Assembly: GCA_900546215.1 (NCBI GenBank)
Contig: URCD01000001.1
Span: forward strand, 17,806-81,805
Source of the DNA: an uncultured Eubacteriales bacterium
GTDB taxonomy: Bacteria; Bacillota; Clostridia; Lachnospirales; Anaerotignaceae
DNA: 64,000 bases
Direction of reading: 5' to 3'
The position numbers were made by a program, and so were the translations under genes. The notes beneath the pieces are model-generated. The model saw nothing but the letters and a program-made list of their open reading frames with translations. It made no database searches and was not told the DNA's origin. The stretch's first letter is position 1, and the number at the start of each line of letters is the position of its first letter. Below, piece by piece: positions 1 through 7,842 of this stretch.

Positions 1-771
1 ATCTCCTAAATAGTGGGTAATTCCTCCAACAGGAACCATGACATCCCAGTCACGCTTAAGATGTCCTACTTTTTTGGTTCCGGGAATGTCGGCCGCGGTC
101 ATTATACAGACAACGCCGTCCAGCTTTTCAGCCTCAGAGGTGTCAATGGAAAGCACCCTTGCTCTGGGATATTCGCTTCTAAGCGCTGAACCGGCAAGCA
201 TGTTTTCCATATAGTAATCGTCAGCATATTTGGCCTCGCCTGTAACCTTTGCGGCAGCATCAACACGGGCCATGCTCTCGCCTAAAAGGCCGGTAGAAAC
301 AGGCTCGTTTATTTCTGAATTTTCTCTGAATATTTCGGCGGCCATAAGTATGGCATCCTCGATTTTTTTGTAGCCGGTACAGCGGCATATATTATTTTTT
401 ATAGCCGTTTTTATATCATCTCTTGAGGGGCTTGGATTTTTATCCAGAAGAGCTTTGGCGCAGATAACCATGCCGGGTATACAAAATCCGCACTGAACCG
501 CCCCTGCGTGGGAAAAGGCATAGCTGTATACAACTTTTTCTCTGTCCGTTAAACCCTCAGTTGTGGTTATGCTTTTTCCGTCAAGGTTTTCAGTCTTCTG
601 TACGCATGCCTTCTGCGCCCTTCCGTCTATAAGTACGGTGCAGGTGCCGCAGGCTCCTTCCGCACAGCCGTTTTTCACGGAGGTAAGCCTGAGGCTGTCT
701 CTTAAAAATGTCATTAGTCTTACGTTTTCGGTAACTGTGTATGAAATGCCGTTTACTGTAAATACGGACAT
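1..771 (-). CDS. Fused 2Fe-2S / molybdopterin hydroxylase, selenium-dependent XDH type (C-terminus outside window)
   Basis: The first 257 codons read from ATG at 771 behind a GAGAGGAAG ribosome site. Residues 1-155 form a complete [2Fe-2S] hydroxylase domain with the plant-type cysteines (GCAEGACGTC), then AVQCGFC and ICRCTGY. At about residue 165 it continues into the start of a molybdopterin domain (ARVDAAAKVTGEAKYADD). FeS and Mo domains in one chain is the layout of the selenium-dependent xanthine dehydrogenase / XdhD-like family, unlike the three-subunit enzyme encoded divergently next to it. Expected role: hydroxylation of a purine or similar heterocycle in the cytoplasm. The catalytic part lies outside the window, so substrate and selenium dependence are inferred from family and from yqeB/yqeC/selD further along. 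Confidence 0.85.
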   Translation of the reverse strand, partial: MSVFTVNGISYTVTENVRLMTFLRDSLRLTSVKNGCAEGACGTCTVLIDGRAQKACVQKTENLDGKSITTTEGLTDREKVVYSYAFSHAGAVQCGFCIPGMVICAKALLDKNPSPSRDDIKTAIKNNICRCTGYKKIEDAILMAAEIFRENSEINEPVSTGLLGESMARVDAAAKVTGEAKYADDYYMENMLAGSALRSEYPRARVLSIDTSEAEKLDGVVCIMTAADIPGTKKVGHLKRDWDVMVPVGGITHYLGD

Positions 772-820
772 AGTATCGCTTCCTCTCCGTTTTATTATAT
801 TCATGTTATCATTTTAAACA

Positions 821-926
821 GCGTTATTCAAGGCCGTTGACAATAGTGCGTTATTCTAAATTGAGGATAATGCATTTTCTGACAACGCCTTTATTTACTT
901 TGAGTTTAATGATATAATTTTATAAT
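821..926. promoter_or_regulatory. Divergent promoter region with GCGTTATTC repeats
   Basis: This spacer lies between two divergent molybdenum hydroxylase operons. GCGTTATTC occurs at 821-829 and again at 848-856, and an inverted relative (GGATAATGC) at 865-873, so 848-873 is an imperfect palindrome. A plausible -10 (TATAAT, 921-926) with TTGAGT at 900-905 would serve xdhA, though the spacing of 15 is short. On the other strand TTGAAT, 17 bases, TAACAT is possible. The repeats look like regulator half-sites; no regulator is assigned. Confidence 0.4.
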
Positions 927-977
927 CAAAAAAAGTATTGTGGTAAGACATATATATAGACAAAGGGGTGAATAAAT

Positions 978-3260
978 ATGGCTGTTGGTGTAAGCGAGAA
1001 GCGCGTTGATGCCTTTGAAAAGGTAACAGGACGCGCTAAATATACCGATGATATGACTGAAAAAAATTTTTTGGTGGCTAAGGTATTCAGGTCCACAATA
1101 GCTAATGGAGTCGTAAAATCTCTGGATATTTCCGAGGCGGAAAAGATACCAGGTGTTGTCAGGATAATTACCTGTTTTGACGTGCCGCAGTATAAATTTC
1201 CCACAGCGGGACATCCGTGGTCAACAGACCCACATCATCAGGACGTTGCCGACAGGCTTCTGCTAACAAGCAGAGTCAGATATTACGGTGACGATGTTGC
1301 CGCTGTAATTGCCGAGGACGAGGTTTCCGCAAACCGCGCTTTAAGAGCAATAAAGGCTGAGTATGAGGAGTACCCCTTCGTCCTTGACCAGATAGAGGCT
1401 ATGCAGGACGGGGCTCCCCAGATACATGAGGAATATAAGAACAATATACTTGCCCATACTCAAATGAAAAAAGGAAATTATGATGAGGCAGCGAAAGAGG
1501 AAGGGCTTATAAAGTTTGAGGGCTGGTATGACACTCCTACTGTTCAGCACTGCCATATGGAAAACCATATATGCTACGCCTATGAGGAAGCTGGAAGGAT
1601 AGTCGTTGTGTCCTCGACGCAGATACCGCATATAGTACGCCGTGTTGTAGGTCAGGCGCTGGGAATTCCCTGGGGTAAGGTAAGGATTATTAAGCCTTAT
1701 ATCGGCGGAGGTTTTGGAAACAAGCAGGACGCGCTGTATGAGCCTCTGTGCGCATACCTTACAACGCAGGTAGGAGGAAGACCGGTAAAAATTGATATGA
1801 CAAGGGAGGAAACCTTTGCCTGCAACCGTGTACGCCACGCCATAAGAGTACATCTTATTACATACGCAAGGCCGGACGGAACATTTGTGGCAAGAAAATG
1901 CGAGTCATTCTCAAACCAGGGAGCCTATACCTCCCATGGGCACAGTATAGCAGCTAAAGGTATTTCCGCATTCAGCCAGATATATAAATGCGATGCCTAT
2001 GAGGCAGACGCTTATTCAATATATACAAACAGGGCGACAGCGGGAGCCATGAGAGCCTATGGAATACCTCAGATTACCTTCGCCATGGAAAGCCATGTGG
2101 AGGACATTGCGAAAAAGCTTGGCATTGACTCAATTAAGCTGCGTCAGAAAAATATGATGGAGGTCGGGTTTAAGGACGATTTCTCGAAGAATGAAAATTA
2201 CTTTGACAGTCTTAACCAATGTATTGCCAAGGGCAGGGAATATATACACTGGGACGAGAAGCTGGAGAAATATAAAAATCAGACCGGCCCGGTTCGCAGA
2301 GGAATCGGAATGTCAATATTCTGGTACAATACGGCCGTGTGGCCTATATCGCTTGAGACCAGCGCATGCCGTATGGTGCTTAACCAGGACGGCTCCATAC
2401 AGCTTCAGGTAGCTGAAACAGAAATTGGACAGGGAGCTGATACGGTATTTGCACAGATGGCTTCAGAGGCGCTTGGCATTAAATTTGAGGATGTGCATGT
2501 AATATCAACGCAGGATACCGATGTTACGCCCTTCGGTACAGGCGCTTATGCTTCTAGGCAGACCTACGTGGCTGGTTTCTCAATCAAACAGACAGCGGAC
2601 CTTTTAAAGGATAAAATACTTGGTCATGCACAGGAGCTTACGAGAATGCCCAAGGCAAATCTTGATATAATAGATGGAAATATTGTTAGAGTATCTGACG
2701 GACGCGCGCTTATGACACTGGGTGATTTGGCTAACGAGGTGCTTTACAGCCTTACAAACTGCGAGCATATTACAGCCGAAAGTACATATCAGATTAAGAG
2801 CAACGCCTATTCCTTTGGTTGTTGTTTTGCGGAGGTTGAGGTTGATATACCGCTCTGCAGGGTAAACGTACTGGATATCATAAACGTGCATGACTGCGGC
2901 AAGCTTATTAATCCTCAGCTTGCTGAAGCACAGGTTCACGGCGGAATGAGCATGGCAATAGGATACGCCCTGAGCGAGCAGCTTTTATATGACGAAAAGA
3001 CAGGAAAACCGTTAAATAATAACCTTCTTGATTATAAGCTGTGTACAACGATGGATCATCCTCATTTGGAGGCGCAGTTTGTTGAAAATTATGAGCCAAC
3101 CAGTGCATTTGGTACAAAGGCTCTTGGGGAACCCCCGGCGGTTCCGGCTGCTCCTGCCATAAGAAATGCAGTTTTGAACGCAACGGGAGTATCCATGTAT
3201 AAACTTCCTCTTAACCCGCATAATCTTTTTGTGCGTTTTAAAGAAGAAGGACTTATTTAA
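978..3260 (+). CDS. xdhA: Xanthine dehydrogenase, molybdopterin-binding subunit
   Basis: At 760 residues this matches stand-alone XdhA (E. coli protein about 750). It starts with the family opening VSEKRVDAFEKVTG and carries GGGFGNKQD (around residue 240), GAMRAYGIPQ with the substrate-pocket arginine (around 357), EIGQGAD (around 480), GTGAYASRQTYVAG and the C-terminal GTKALGEPPAVPAAP with the catalytic glutamate. It should hydroxylate hypoxanthine/xanthine or a related heterocycle at the Mo centre and pass electrons to the FeS and FAD subunits encoded next. The ATG follows AAAGGGGTG. First gene of xdhA-xdhB-xdhC, 15 bases from xdhB. Substrate identity is inferred from the family; aldehyde or other N-heterocycle hydroxylases look similar. 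Confidence 0.92.
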   Translation: MAVGVSEKRVDAFEKVTGRAKYTDDMTEKNFLVAKVFRSTIANGVVKSLDISEAEKIPGVVRIITCFDVPQYKFPTAGHPWSTDPHHQDVADRLLLTSRVRYYGDDVAAVIAEDEVSANRALRAIKAEYEEYPFVLDQIEAMQDGAPQIHEEYKNNILAHTQMKKGNYDEAAKEEGLIKFEGWYDTPTVQHCHMENHICYAYEEAGRIVVVSSTQIPHIVRRVVGQALGIPWGKVRIIKPYIGGGFGNKQDALYEPLCAYLTTQVGGRPVKIDMTREETFACNRVRHAIRVHLITYARPDGTFVARKCESFSNQGAYTSHGHSIAAKGISAFSQIYKCDAYEADAYSIYTNRATAGAMRAYGIPQITFAMESHVEDIAKKLGIDSIKLRQKNMMEVGFKDDFSKNENYFDSLNQCIAKGREYIHWDEKLEKYKNQTGPVRRGIGMSIFWYNTAVWPISLETSACRMVLNQDGSIQLQVAETEIGQGADTVFAQMASEALGIKFEDVHVISTQDTDVTPFGTGAYASRQTYVAGFSIKQTADLLKDKILGHAQELTRMPKANLDIIDGNIVRVSDGRALMTLGDLANEVLYSLTNCEHITAESTYQIKSNAYSFGCCFAEVEVDIPLCRVNVLDIINVHDCGKLINPQLAEAQVHGGMSMAIGYALSEQLLYDEKTGKPLNNNLLDYKLCTTMDHPHLEAQFVENYEPTSAFGTKALGEPPAVPAAPAIRNAVLNATGVSMYKLPLNPHNLFVRFKEEGLI

Positions 3261-3275
3261 GGGGAGGTATGACAG

Positions 3276-4157
3276 ATGTATGATATAAAAGCGTTATATG
3301 AGGCGCAGTCGGTATCCGATGCTGTGAAGCTCCTTACGGAACACCCGGATGCCGTTGTAATAGCAGGCGGAAGCGATGTGCTGATAAAGATGAGAGAAGG
3401 CAAGCTTGCAGGCTGTGAGCTTGTAAGCATATACGGCCTTGACGAGCTTAGGGGAGTAAGGCTTGAGGAGGACGGAACAATCCGTATACTTCCTCTGACA
3501 AGCTTTTCGCATATAACAAAAAACGACATAATTCAAAAATATATAAATGTGCTTGGCGAGGCTGTGGATATGGTAGGCGGCCCGCAGATAAGAAATATCG
3601 GAACAATCGGCGGAAATACCTGCAACGGTGTTACCTCGGCTGATTCCGCGTCAACGCTTCATGCCTATGACGCTGTTATGGAAATAACGGGGCCTGACGG
3701 AATCAGGCAGATTCCTATTCACGATTTTTATATAAGCGCCGGCAAGGTAGACCTGAAGCATAACGAGCTGCTTACTTCAATACTTATAAAAAAAGAAAGC
3801 TATGAAAACTGCTTTGGCCACTACATAAAATACGCAATGAGAAACGCCATGGATATAGCCACAACTGGATGTTCAGCCAACGTTAAGCTTTCATCGGATA
3901 AAAAGACCTTTGAAAGAGTACGTATAGCATATGGGGTTGCTGCTCCAGTTCCCGTCAGGGCGAAAAGTGCTGAGGATTTTATAAACGGCAGGGCAGTTAC
4001 GCAGGATACTGTAGACGAGTGTGCAAAGCTTGCCTTGAATGACGTTAATCCAAGAACAAGCTGGAGAGCCTCAAAGGAGCTGAGACTGCAGCTTATAGAG
4101 GAACTTTCAAAAAGGGCTGTTACTGAGGCTGTAAAGCTGGCTGGAGGTGAGCTGTGA
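3276..4157 (+). CDS. xdhB: Xanthine dehydrogenase, FAD-binding subunit
   Basis: A 293-residue member of the CO dehydrogenase/XDH flavoprotein family. Near residue 30 it has the first FAD loop (VIAGGSDVLIKMREG) and near residue 108 the second (QIRNIGTIGGNTCNGVTSADS). The C-terminal part (APVPVRAKSAEDFINGR) is also typical. It should take electrons from the 2Fe-2S subunit onto FAD and hand them to NAD or another acceptor. Ribosome site GGGGAGG lies 8 bases before the ATG. It overlaps the start of xdhC by one base, so translation is probably coupled. Confidence 0.92.
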   Translation: MYDIKALYEAQSVSDAVKLLTEHPDAVVIAGGSDVLIKMREGKLAGCELVSIYGLDELRGVRLEEDGTIRILPLTSFSHITKNDIIQKYINVLGEAVDMVGGPQIRNIGTIGGNTCNGVTSADSASTLHAYDAVMEITGPDGIRQIPIHDFYISAGKVDLKHNELLTSILIKKESYENCFGHYIKYAMRNAMDIATTGCSANVKLSSDKKTFERVRIAYGVAAPVPVRAKSAEDFINGRAVTQDTVDECAKLALNDVNPRTSWRASKELRLQLIEELSKRAVTEAVKLAGGEL

Positions 4158-4642
4158 TGCAGAGAAAGCTTGTAAAATGCACTATTAACGGAAAGTATAC
4201 CGAGACTATGGTAGATGTAAGGGCATCCCTTACGGATATGCTCAGAAACGATTACAGGCTTACGTCGGTCAAAAAGGGCTGCGAGGTGGGCGAGTGCGGC
4301 GCGTGCAACGTCCTTATAGATGGGGAGTGCTTTAACTCCTGTATTTACCTTGCGGTTTGGGCAGACGGAAAGGAAGTCAGAACCCTTGAAAGCCTGCTTG
4401 GACCTAATGGAGAGCTTTCAGATATACAGCAGGCGTTTATCGACGAAGGGGCTGTTCAGTGCGGTTTTTGTACTCCAGGGTTTATAATGTCTGCCGTTGA
4501 AATACTTGAGAGCGGAAAAAGGTACTCAAGAGACGAGCTGAAAAAACTGCTTTCAGGGCATCTTTGCCGATGTACTGGATACGAAAATATAATTAATGCG
4601 GTAGAAAAGACAATGTTAAGCAGACTGGAAAATAAACAGTAA
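4157..4642 (+). CDS. xdhC: Xanthine dehydrogenase, 2Fe-2S subunit
   Basis: A 161-residue protein with the two-cluster pattern of hydroxylase small subunits: CEVGECGAC for the plant-type cluster (residues 39-47 region), then AVQCGFCTPG and HLCRCTGY for the second. It relays electrons between the Mo and FAD subunits. ATG at 4157 (TGATG overlap with xdhB) sits 6-7 bases after GGAGGTGA and is preferred; a GTG one codon earlier is possible. Gene order Mo-FAD-FeS equals that of E. coli xdhABC. A terminator follows, so xdhABC is a closed unit. Confidence 0.92.
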   Translation: MQRKLVKCTINGKYTETMVDVRASLTDMLRNDYRLTSVKKGCEVGECGACNVLIDGECFNSCIYLAVWADGKEVRTLESLLGPNGELSDIQQAFIDEGAVQCGFCTPGFIMSAVEILESGKRYSRDELKKLLSGHLCRCTGYENIINAVEKTMLSRLENKQ

Positions 4643-4673
4643 AATGTTTATAAATTTGATGAGCTTCAAAGTA

Positions 4674-4701
4674 AGGCGGATATTATATATCCGTCTTTTT
4701 T
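4674..4701 (+). terminator. Terminator of xdhABC
   Basis: GGCGGATAT pairs with ATATCCGTC (one G-U) around a 3-base loop and is followed by a run of six T, 32 bases after the xdhC stop. Confidence 0.85.
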
Positions 4702-4828
4702 GTTGCTCGGTAAAAAATTCCTTTATTAAACTAAAATTTTATATGTTACAAAAAACAATTGTATATAAAATAAAAGGTGGAAATATCGTAAAATAATTCT
4801 TTTTTCGTATTATTTAACTTAATTTTGT

Positions 4829-5110
4829 CGGGATAAGTGTGCAAAATCCCGTATTCTATTGACGAAAGTTGAAATATTTAATAAGCTTTATAAAAATACA
4901 GAAGGCGTTAAGCCGACTGACACAATTTAATATTGAAACATAATCCGAAGCCTGGTCCGAAAGAAAGGAGAAGAGCAGAGCGGCCAACCGGCCGCCATAG
5001 GAAGAATGAGAGCGGATTTTGTTCAGATATAAAAGAAACGGCCAAAACACAACAATTCCCCAAAAGCTGTGTTTTTGCCTGCGCTTTTTTGATGAATAAA
5101 ACCCCTCTAA
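4829..5110 (+). other. Structured non-coding region, possible leader RNA
   Basis: No convincing gene lies between 4702 and 5219. Visible structure: CGGGAT/ATCCCG (about 4830-4851); a TTGACG -35-like box (4859-4864) without a clear -10; then nested pairing in which AATCCG (around 4940) can pair with CGGATT (around 5013-5019), enclosing a perfect GCGGCC-AACC-GGCCGC hairpin and a purine-rich GGTCCGAAAGAAAGG segment; and AAAACACA/TGTGTTTT ending in T residues (about 5045-5075). This resembles a structured leader with a terminator-like hairpin ahead of the enolase-superfamily gene. I could not match it to a known riboswitch. The short reading frames here lack family features. Confidence 0.35.
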
Positions 5111-5167
5111 ATTTTCCTCTGCTCACTTCAGCAAGACCAGGCTTTTTATATTTATTCATAGCTTGGG

Positions 5168-5201
5168 ACAACTTTTAGTTGGGGAATACAATTTTTAGTT
5201 G
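5168..5201 (+). promoter_or_regulatory. Tandem 20-bp operator-like repeat
   Basis: ACAACTTTTAGTTG (5168-5181) recurs as ACAATTTTTAGTTG (5188-5201), exactly 20 bases (two helical turns) apart; each is also internally dyad (CAACT/AGTTG). The second copy ends 18 bases before the ATG of the downstream gene, as expected for a repressor site. Confidence 0.5.
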
Positions 5202-5219
5202 TAAAGGATGGTGTTTCAA

Positions 5220-6386
5220 ATGAAAATTGCAGAAATCAAAACTTATCCGCTTATGTACATGAAGGAATCTCCTAAAATACCCAGGACATTTCTTCTTTGT
5301 AAAATAACAACCGACGACGGGCTGGTGGGCTGGGGAGAGGCAAGCTCGGCGTACGGTCATTCTTATCCTCTTGTTGTCAAAGAAATCATCGACCACACTC
5401 TCTCCAGACTTGTTATAGGAGAGGATCCCCGGGATATCGAAAAACTTGTGTCTAAAATGCGCACATGGATATGGGGATACCTCGGCCCTGTGGGAGTTTC
5501 AAATCAGGCTATTGCCGCCGTTGAAATTGCCATGTGGGATATTGTCGGAAAGGCAGCAGGACAGCCGGTGTATAAGCTGCTTGGAGCATTTAGGGACGAA
5601 ATTGAGATTTACGGGACGGGCTGTACAAATTTTGATGTGGATTATGAATGGCACAGGGAGTTTTTCAGACCATTGCTTGAGGCAGGATTTAAGGGGGTAA
5701 AATGCCGTGTAGGAAAAAGCAAGGATTGGGATGAGGCCTTTGTAGCCAACATCCGTGAGTTTATAGGCGACAACAAAAAGTTGTTTATTGATGCGTATAT
5801 GACGTATACCCCGGAGACCGCATTTGAGATGGCAGGAAGATTTGCCGGCTATAAGCCTTATTTCTTTGAGGAGCCTATATCACAGTATGACCTTGAATCC
5901 TTGGAGAAAATATCTAAAGAGTCCCCTGTTCCTATTGCACTGGGGGAACGTGTGACATCTCTTTATGAGTTCAAAAATCTCAGGGAAAAGCATATAGGCC
6001 AGATATGGCAGCCGGACGCATGCATAGCCGGAGGAATATCCGAGGCGAAAAAAATCTGCGCTTTAGGCGAGGCATACAGCATAGAATGCATACCTCATAT
6101 AGGGGGCATAACGGCTGTAGGTATAGCCGCAAACTTAAACCTTGCGCTTTCATGCAGAAATGTTAAGCAGCTTGAGGTTGATGGCGCTATGCTTCAGCCT
6201 ATGAGGGATGACATAATAGAGGACGACATTTTTAACATTGTAAGGATTAAGGATGGAATGCTAAGGCCATCGGGCAGGCCCGGGCTGGGAATAGAAATAA
6301 GGGAAGATGTGCTTAAGGATTTTAAATATGAGAGAGGTCCTGTTTATCCCGATTTCTATCCGCAGTATGGTTCTGGCATACTCTAA
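5220..6386 (+). CDS. Mandelate racemase / muconate lactonizing family enzyme (enolase superfamily)
   Basis: A 388-residue enolase-superfamily protein. The N-terminal capping domain (IAEIKTYPL, GWGEASSAYG) is followed by the barrel: lysine motif GVKCRVG (about residue 160), metal ligands in LFIDAYMTY, FFEEP and ALGER, an Asp in QPDACIAGG and a His in IPHIGG forming the Asp-His dyad of the mandelate racemase subgroup. It should abstract a proton alpha to a carboxylate (acid-sugar dehydration or racemisation); the substrate is not readable. An ATG at 5208 exists, but AAAGGATG ends 9 bases before the ATG at 5220, which also fits the family start MKIAEIKTYPL. Preceded by tandem repeats that suggest substrate-responsive control. 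No strong terminator follows. Confidence 0.88.
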   Translation: MKIAEIKTYPLMYMKESPKIPRTFLLCKITTDDGLVGWGEASSAYGHSYPLVVKEIIDHTLSRLVIGEDPRDIEKLVSKMRTWIWGYLGPVGVSNQAIAAVEIAMWDIVGKAAGQPVYKLLGAFRDEIEIYGTGCTNFDVDYEWHREFFRPLLEAGFKGVKCRVGKSKDWDEAFVANIREFIGDNKKLFIDAYMTYTPETAFEMAGRFAGYKPYFFEEPISQYDLESLEKISKESPVPIALGERVTSLYEFKNLREKHIGQIWQPDACIAGGISEAKKICALGEAYSIECIPHIGGITAVGIAANLNLALSCRNVKQLEVDGAMLQPMRDDIIEDDIFNIVRIKDGMLRPSGRPGLGIEIREDVLKDFKYERGPVYPDFYPQYGSGIL

Positions 6387-6442
6387 AAAATTTTTATAGA
6401 ACCAAAACAATATTTTTATGCCGATAAATAAGGGATTTTGTA

Positions 6443-6471
6443 TTGACAAAAATATTTTTGTAAAATATAAT
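6443..6471 (+). promoter_or_regulatory. Perfect consensus sigma-A promoter
   Basis: TTGACA (6443-6448), 17 bases, TATAAT (6466-6471): both boxes and spacing match the consensus exactly. The expected start near 6478 gives a leader of about 180 bases before the BMP lipoprotein gene. Confidence 0.9.
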
Positions 6472-6560
6472 AATTAAAACTTTTATAAATGAGTAATTTG
6501 TGATATAATAAAATATTACGCATTTTTATAAAGGGCTATGAGTCGGTTAGATGACAATGA

Positions 6561-6590
6561 CGTCGTTGCTTTTAAGTAACGGCGTTTTTT
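6561..6590 (+). terminator. Leader terminator/attenuator before the transporter operon
   Basis: CGTCGTTGC pairs with GTAACGGCG (two G-U) around a six-base loop, followed by TTTTTT. It lies between the consensus promoter and the start codon, so transcription of the operon must pass it, suggesting attenuation. I do not recognise the upstream leader as a known purine riboswitch. Confidence 0.7.
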
Positions 6591-6656
6591 GCAAGTTGGA
6601 CGCTGTTAATTATTGTGTCAAAGGGGCGCAATGAGGATATAGAAAGGGAGGATAAA

Positions 6657-7772
6657 ATGAAAAGGAATTTAAAGAAACTGCTTGCAATGGCACTATCTGC
6701 CACAATGGTACTTTCAGTGGCTGCATGCTCCAGCTCTAAAAAGGAGGAGCCTGCGGACAAGGGACAGACAGAAGAAAGCGGAACAAAATCTGACATTAAA
6801 ATTGGCCTTATTACAACAATCGGAGGACTCGGTGACAGCTCAATCGGTGATGAGGGCTATAACGGAGTAAAAAACGCTTCCGAAGTACTTGGTTTTGAAT
6901 TTGACTATTCAGAACCCATGACATCACAGGACCTTGAGGCACTTATAATCGAGTATTCCGAATCAGGCGAATATGACCTCATAGTCACACTTGGAAATGA
7001 ATCTCTTGAGCCGGTTCAGTCTGAGCAGGCAAATTATCCTGACCAGAAATATCTTGTATATGATATTGAGGCAGAGCATGAAAACGTTATTACAGAATGG
7101 TTCTCAAAGGATGAAATCGGTTTCATGGCAGGATGCTTCATGGCGCTTATGGAGCCTTACGGACAGCTTATAATTAATGGGGAAACAAAAACCTGGGAAC
7201 CCGGAAACACATACGGCCTTATAATCGGAGGAGAGTATCCTTCAACGGTTTCGGCAATTACAGGCGCAGCGGCTGGCATTAAATATATTGACCCTGAGAA
7301 CGAGTATTTATACGCAATTGTAGGCGACTGGAAAGACCAGGCTAAAAATAAGGAGCTTGCCCTCTCAATGTACGATCAGGGAGCTCACTTTATTTTCCAT
7401 AACGCAGGCGGCGGATGCAACGGAATACTTGAGGCTGCCAAGGAAAGAGACGGTTTCTTTGTTGGTTACGATGGAAACCAGAACAACTTAGACCCTACAC
7501 ATGTAGTTGCTTCTTCAATCAAATGCAACAGTGACGTTATTCTTCGTGTGCTTACGCAGTTTGTTGAGACAGGAGAACTGGCATGGGGAACAGCAGAGGA
7601 AAATGGATACGCAAACGGCGGTATCGACTTCGTATATCAGGACGGACTTGAGGTTCCTGAGGAAGTATCTGCTGCTATGGAAGCAATAAAAGAAAAATTG
7701 AAAGCCGGAGAAATAACACCTCCTTCAACATGGGAAGACGTTGAAACATTCACAGCGGTATACGAAGGCTGA
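6657..7772 (+). CDS. BMP-family lipoprotein, ABC importer substrate-binding protein
   Basis: A 371-residue exported lipoprotein. Its signal peptide (MKRNLKKLLAMALSATMVL) ends in the lipobox SVAAC, followed by a Ser/Lys/Glu-rich linker. The mature part has the BMP/Med fold pattern: IGLITTIGGLGDSSIGDEGYNG, a DLIVTLGNE segment and IFHNAGGGCNG. Family members bind nucleosides or purine-like ligands for the ATPase and two permeases encoded next. The ATG at 6657 follows GGGAGG; a start at 6615 would put charged residues before the signal peptide. Nearby XDH and adenosine deaminase genes support a purine nucleoside or base as cargo, by inference. Confidence 0.9.
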   Translation: MKRNLKKLLAMALSATMVLSVAACSSSKKEEPADKGQTEESGTKSDIKIGLITTIGGLGDSSIGDEGYNGVKNASEVLGFEFDYSEPMTSQDLEALIIEYSESGEYDLIVTLGNESLEPVQSEQANYPDQKYLVYDIEAEHENVITEWFSKDEIGFMAGCFMALMEPYGQLIINGETKTWEPGNTYGLIIGGEYPSTVSAITGAAAGIKYIDPENEYLYAIVGDWKDQAKNKELALSMYDQGAHFIFHNAGGGCNGILEAAKERDGFFVGYDGNQNNLDPTHVVASSIKCNSDVILRVLTQFVETGELAWGTAEENGYANGGIDFVYQDGLEVPEEVSAAMEAIKEKLKAGEITPPSTWEDVETFTAVYEG

Positions 7773-7791
7773 TAAATATGAGATCACACAG

Positions 7792-7827
7792 ATGTCATAG
7801 GGGTTCAACCTCTATGACATTTGTTTT
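7792..7827 (+). terminator. Intercistronic hairpin after the binding-protein gene
   Basis: ATGTCATAGGGG pairs with CCTCTATGACAT (12 pairs, one G-U) around TTCAA, followed by TTGTTTT. It lies between the lipoprotein and ATPase genes, where a partial terminator or 3'-end stabiliser would give more binding protein than membrane components. Confidence 0.65.
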
Positions 7828-7842
7828 AAGGAGGCCAGACAG

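Noticed and set aside
563..817. An 84-residue plus-strand frame
   Set aside because: It is antisense to the 2Fe-2S domain of the fused hydroxylase.
4950..4975. GGTCCGAAAGAAAGG resembles the conserved core of signal recognition particle RNA and part of the guanidine-I riboswitch
   Set aside because: SRP RNA needs GGTCCGGAAGGAAGCAG and flanking pairing, and guanidine-I needs an upstream AGGGTTCCG-type element; neither is present.
4933..5178. An 81-residue plus-strand frame (and an 87-residue frame opposite) in the spacer after xdhABC
   Set aside because: Composition is unlike protein, there is no usable ribosome site, and both lie over RNA-like stems.
6478..6656. Purine riboswitch in the leader of the nucleoside-type importer
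   Set aside because: The conserved GATATGG, TTTCTACC and CCGTAAA elements are absent; only a terminator hairpin is supported.
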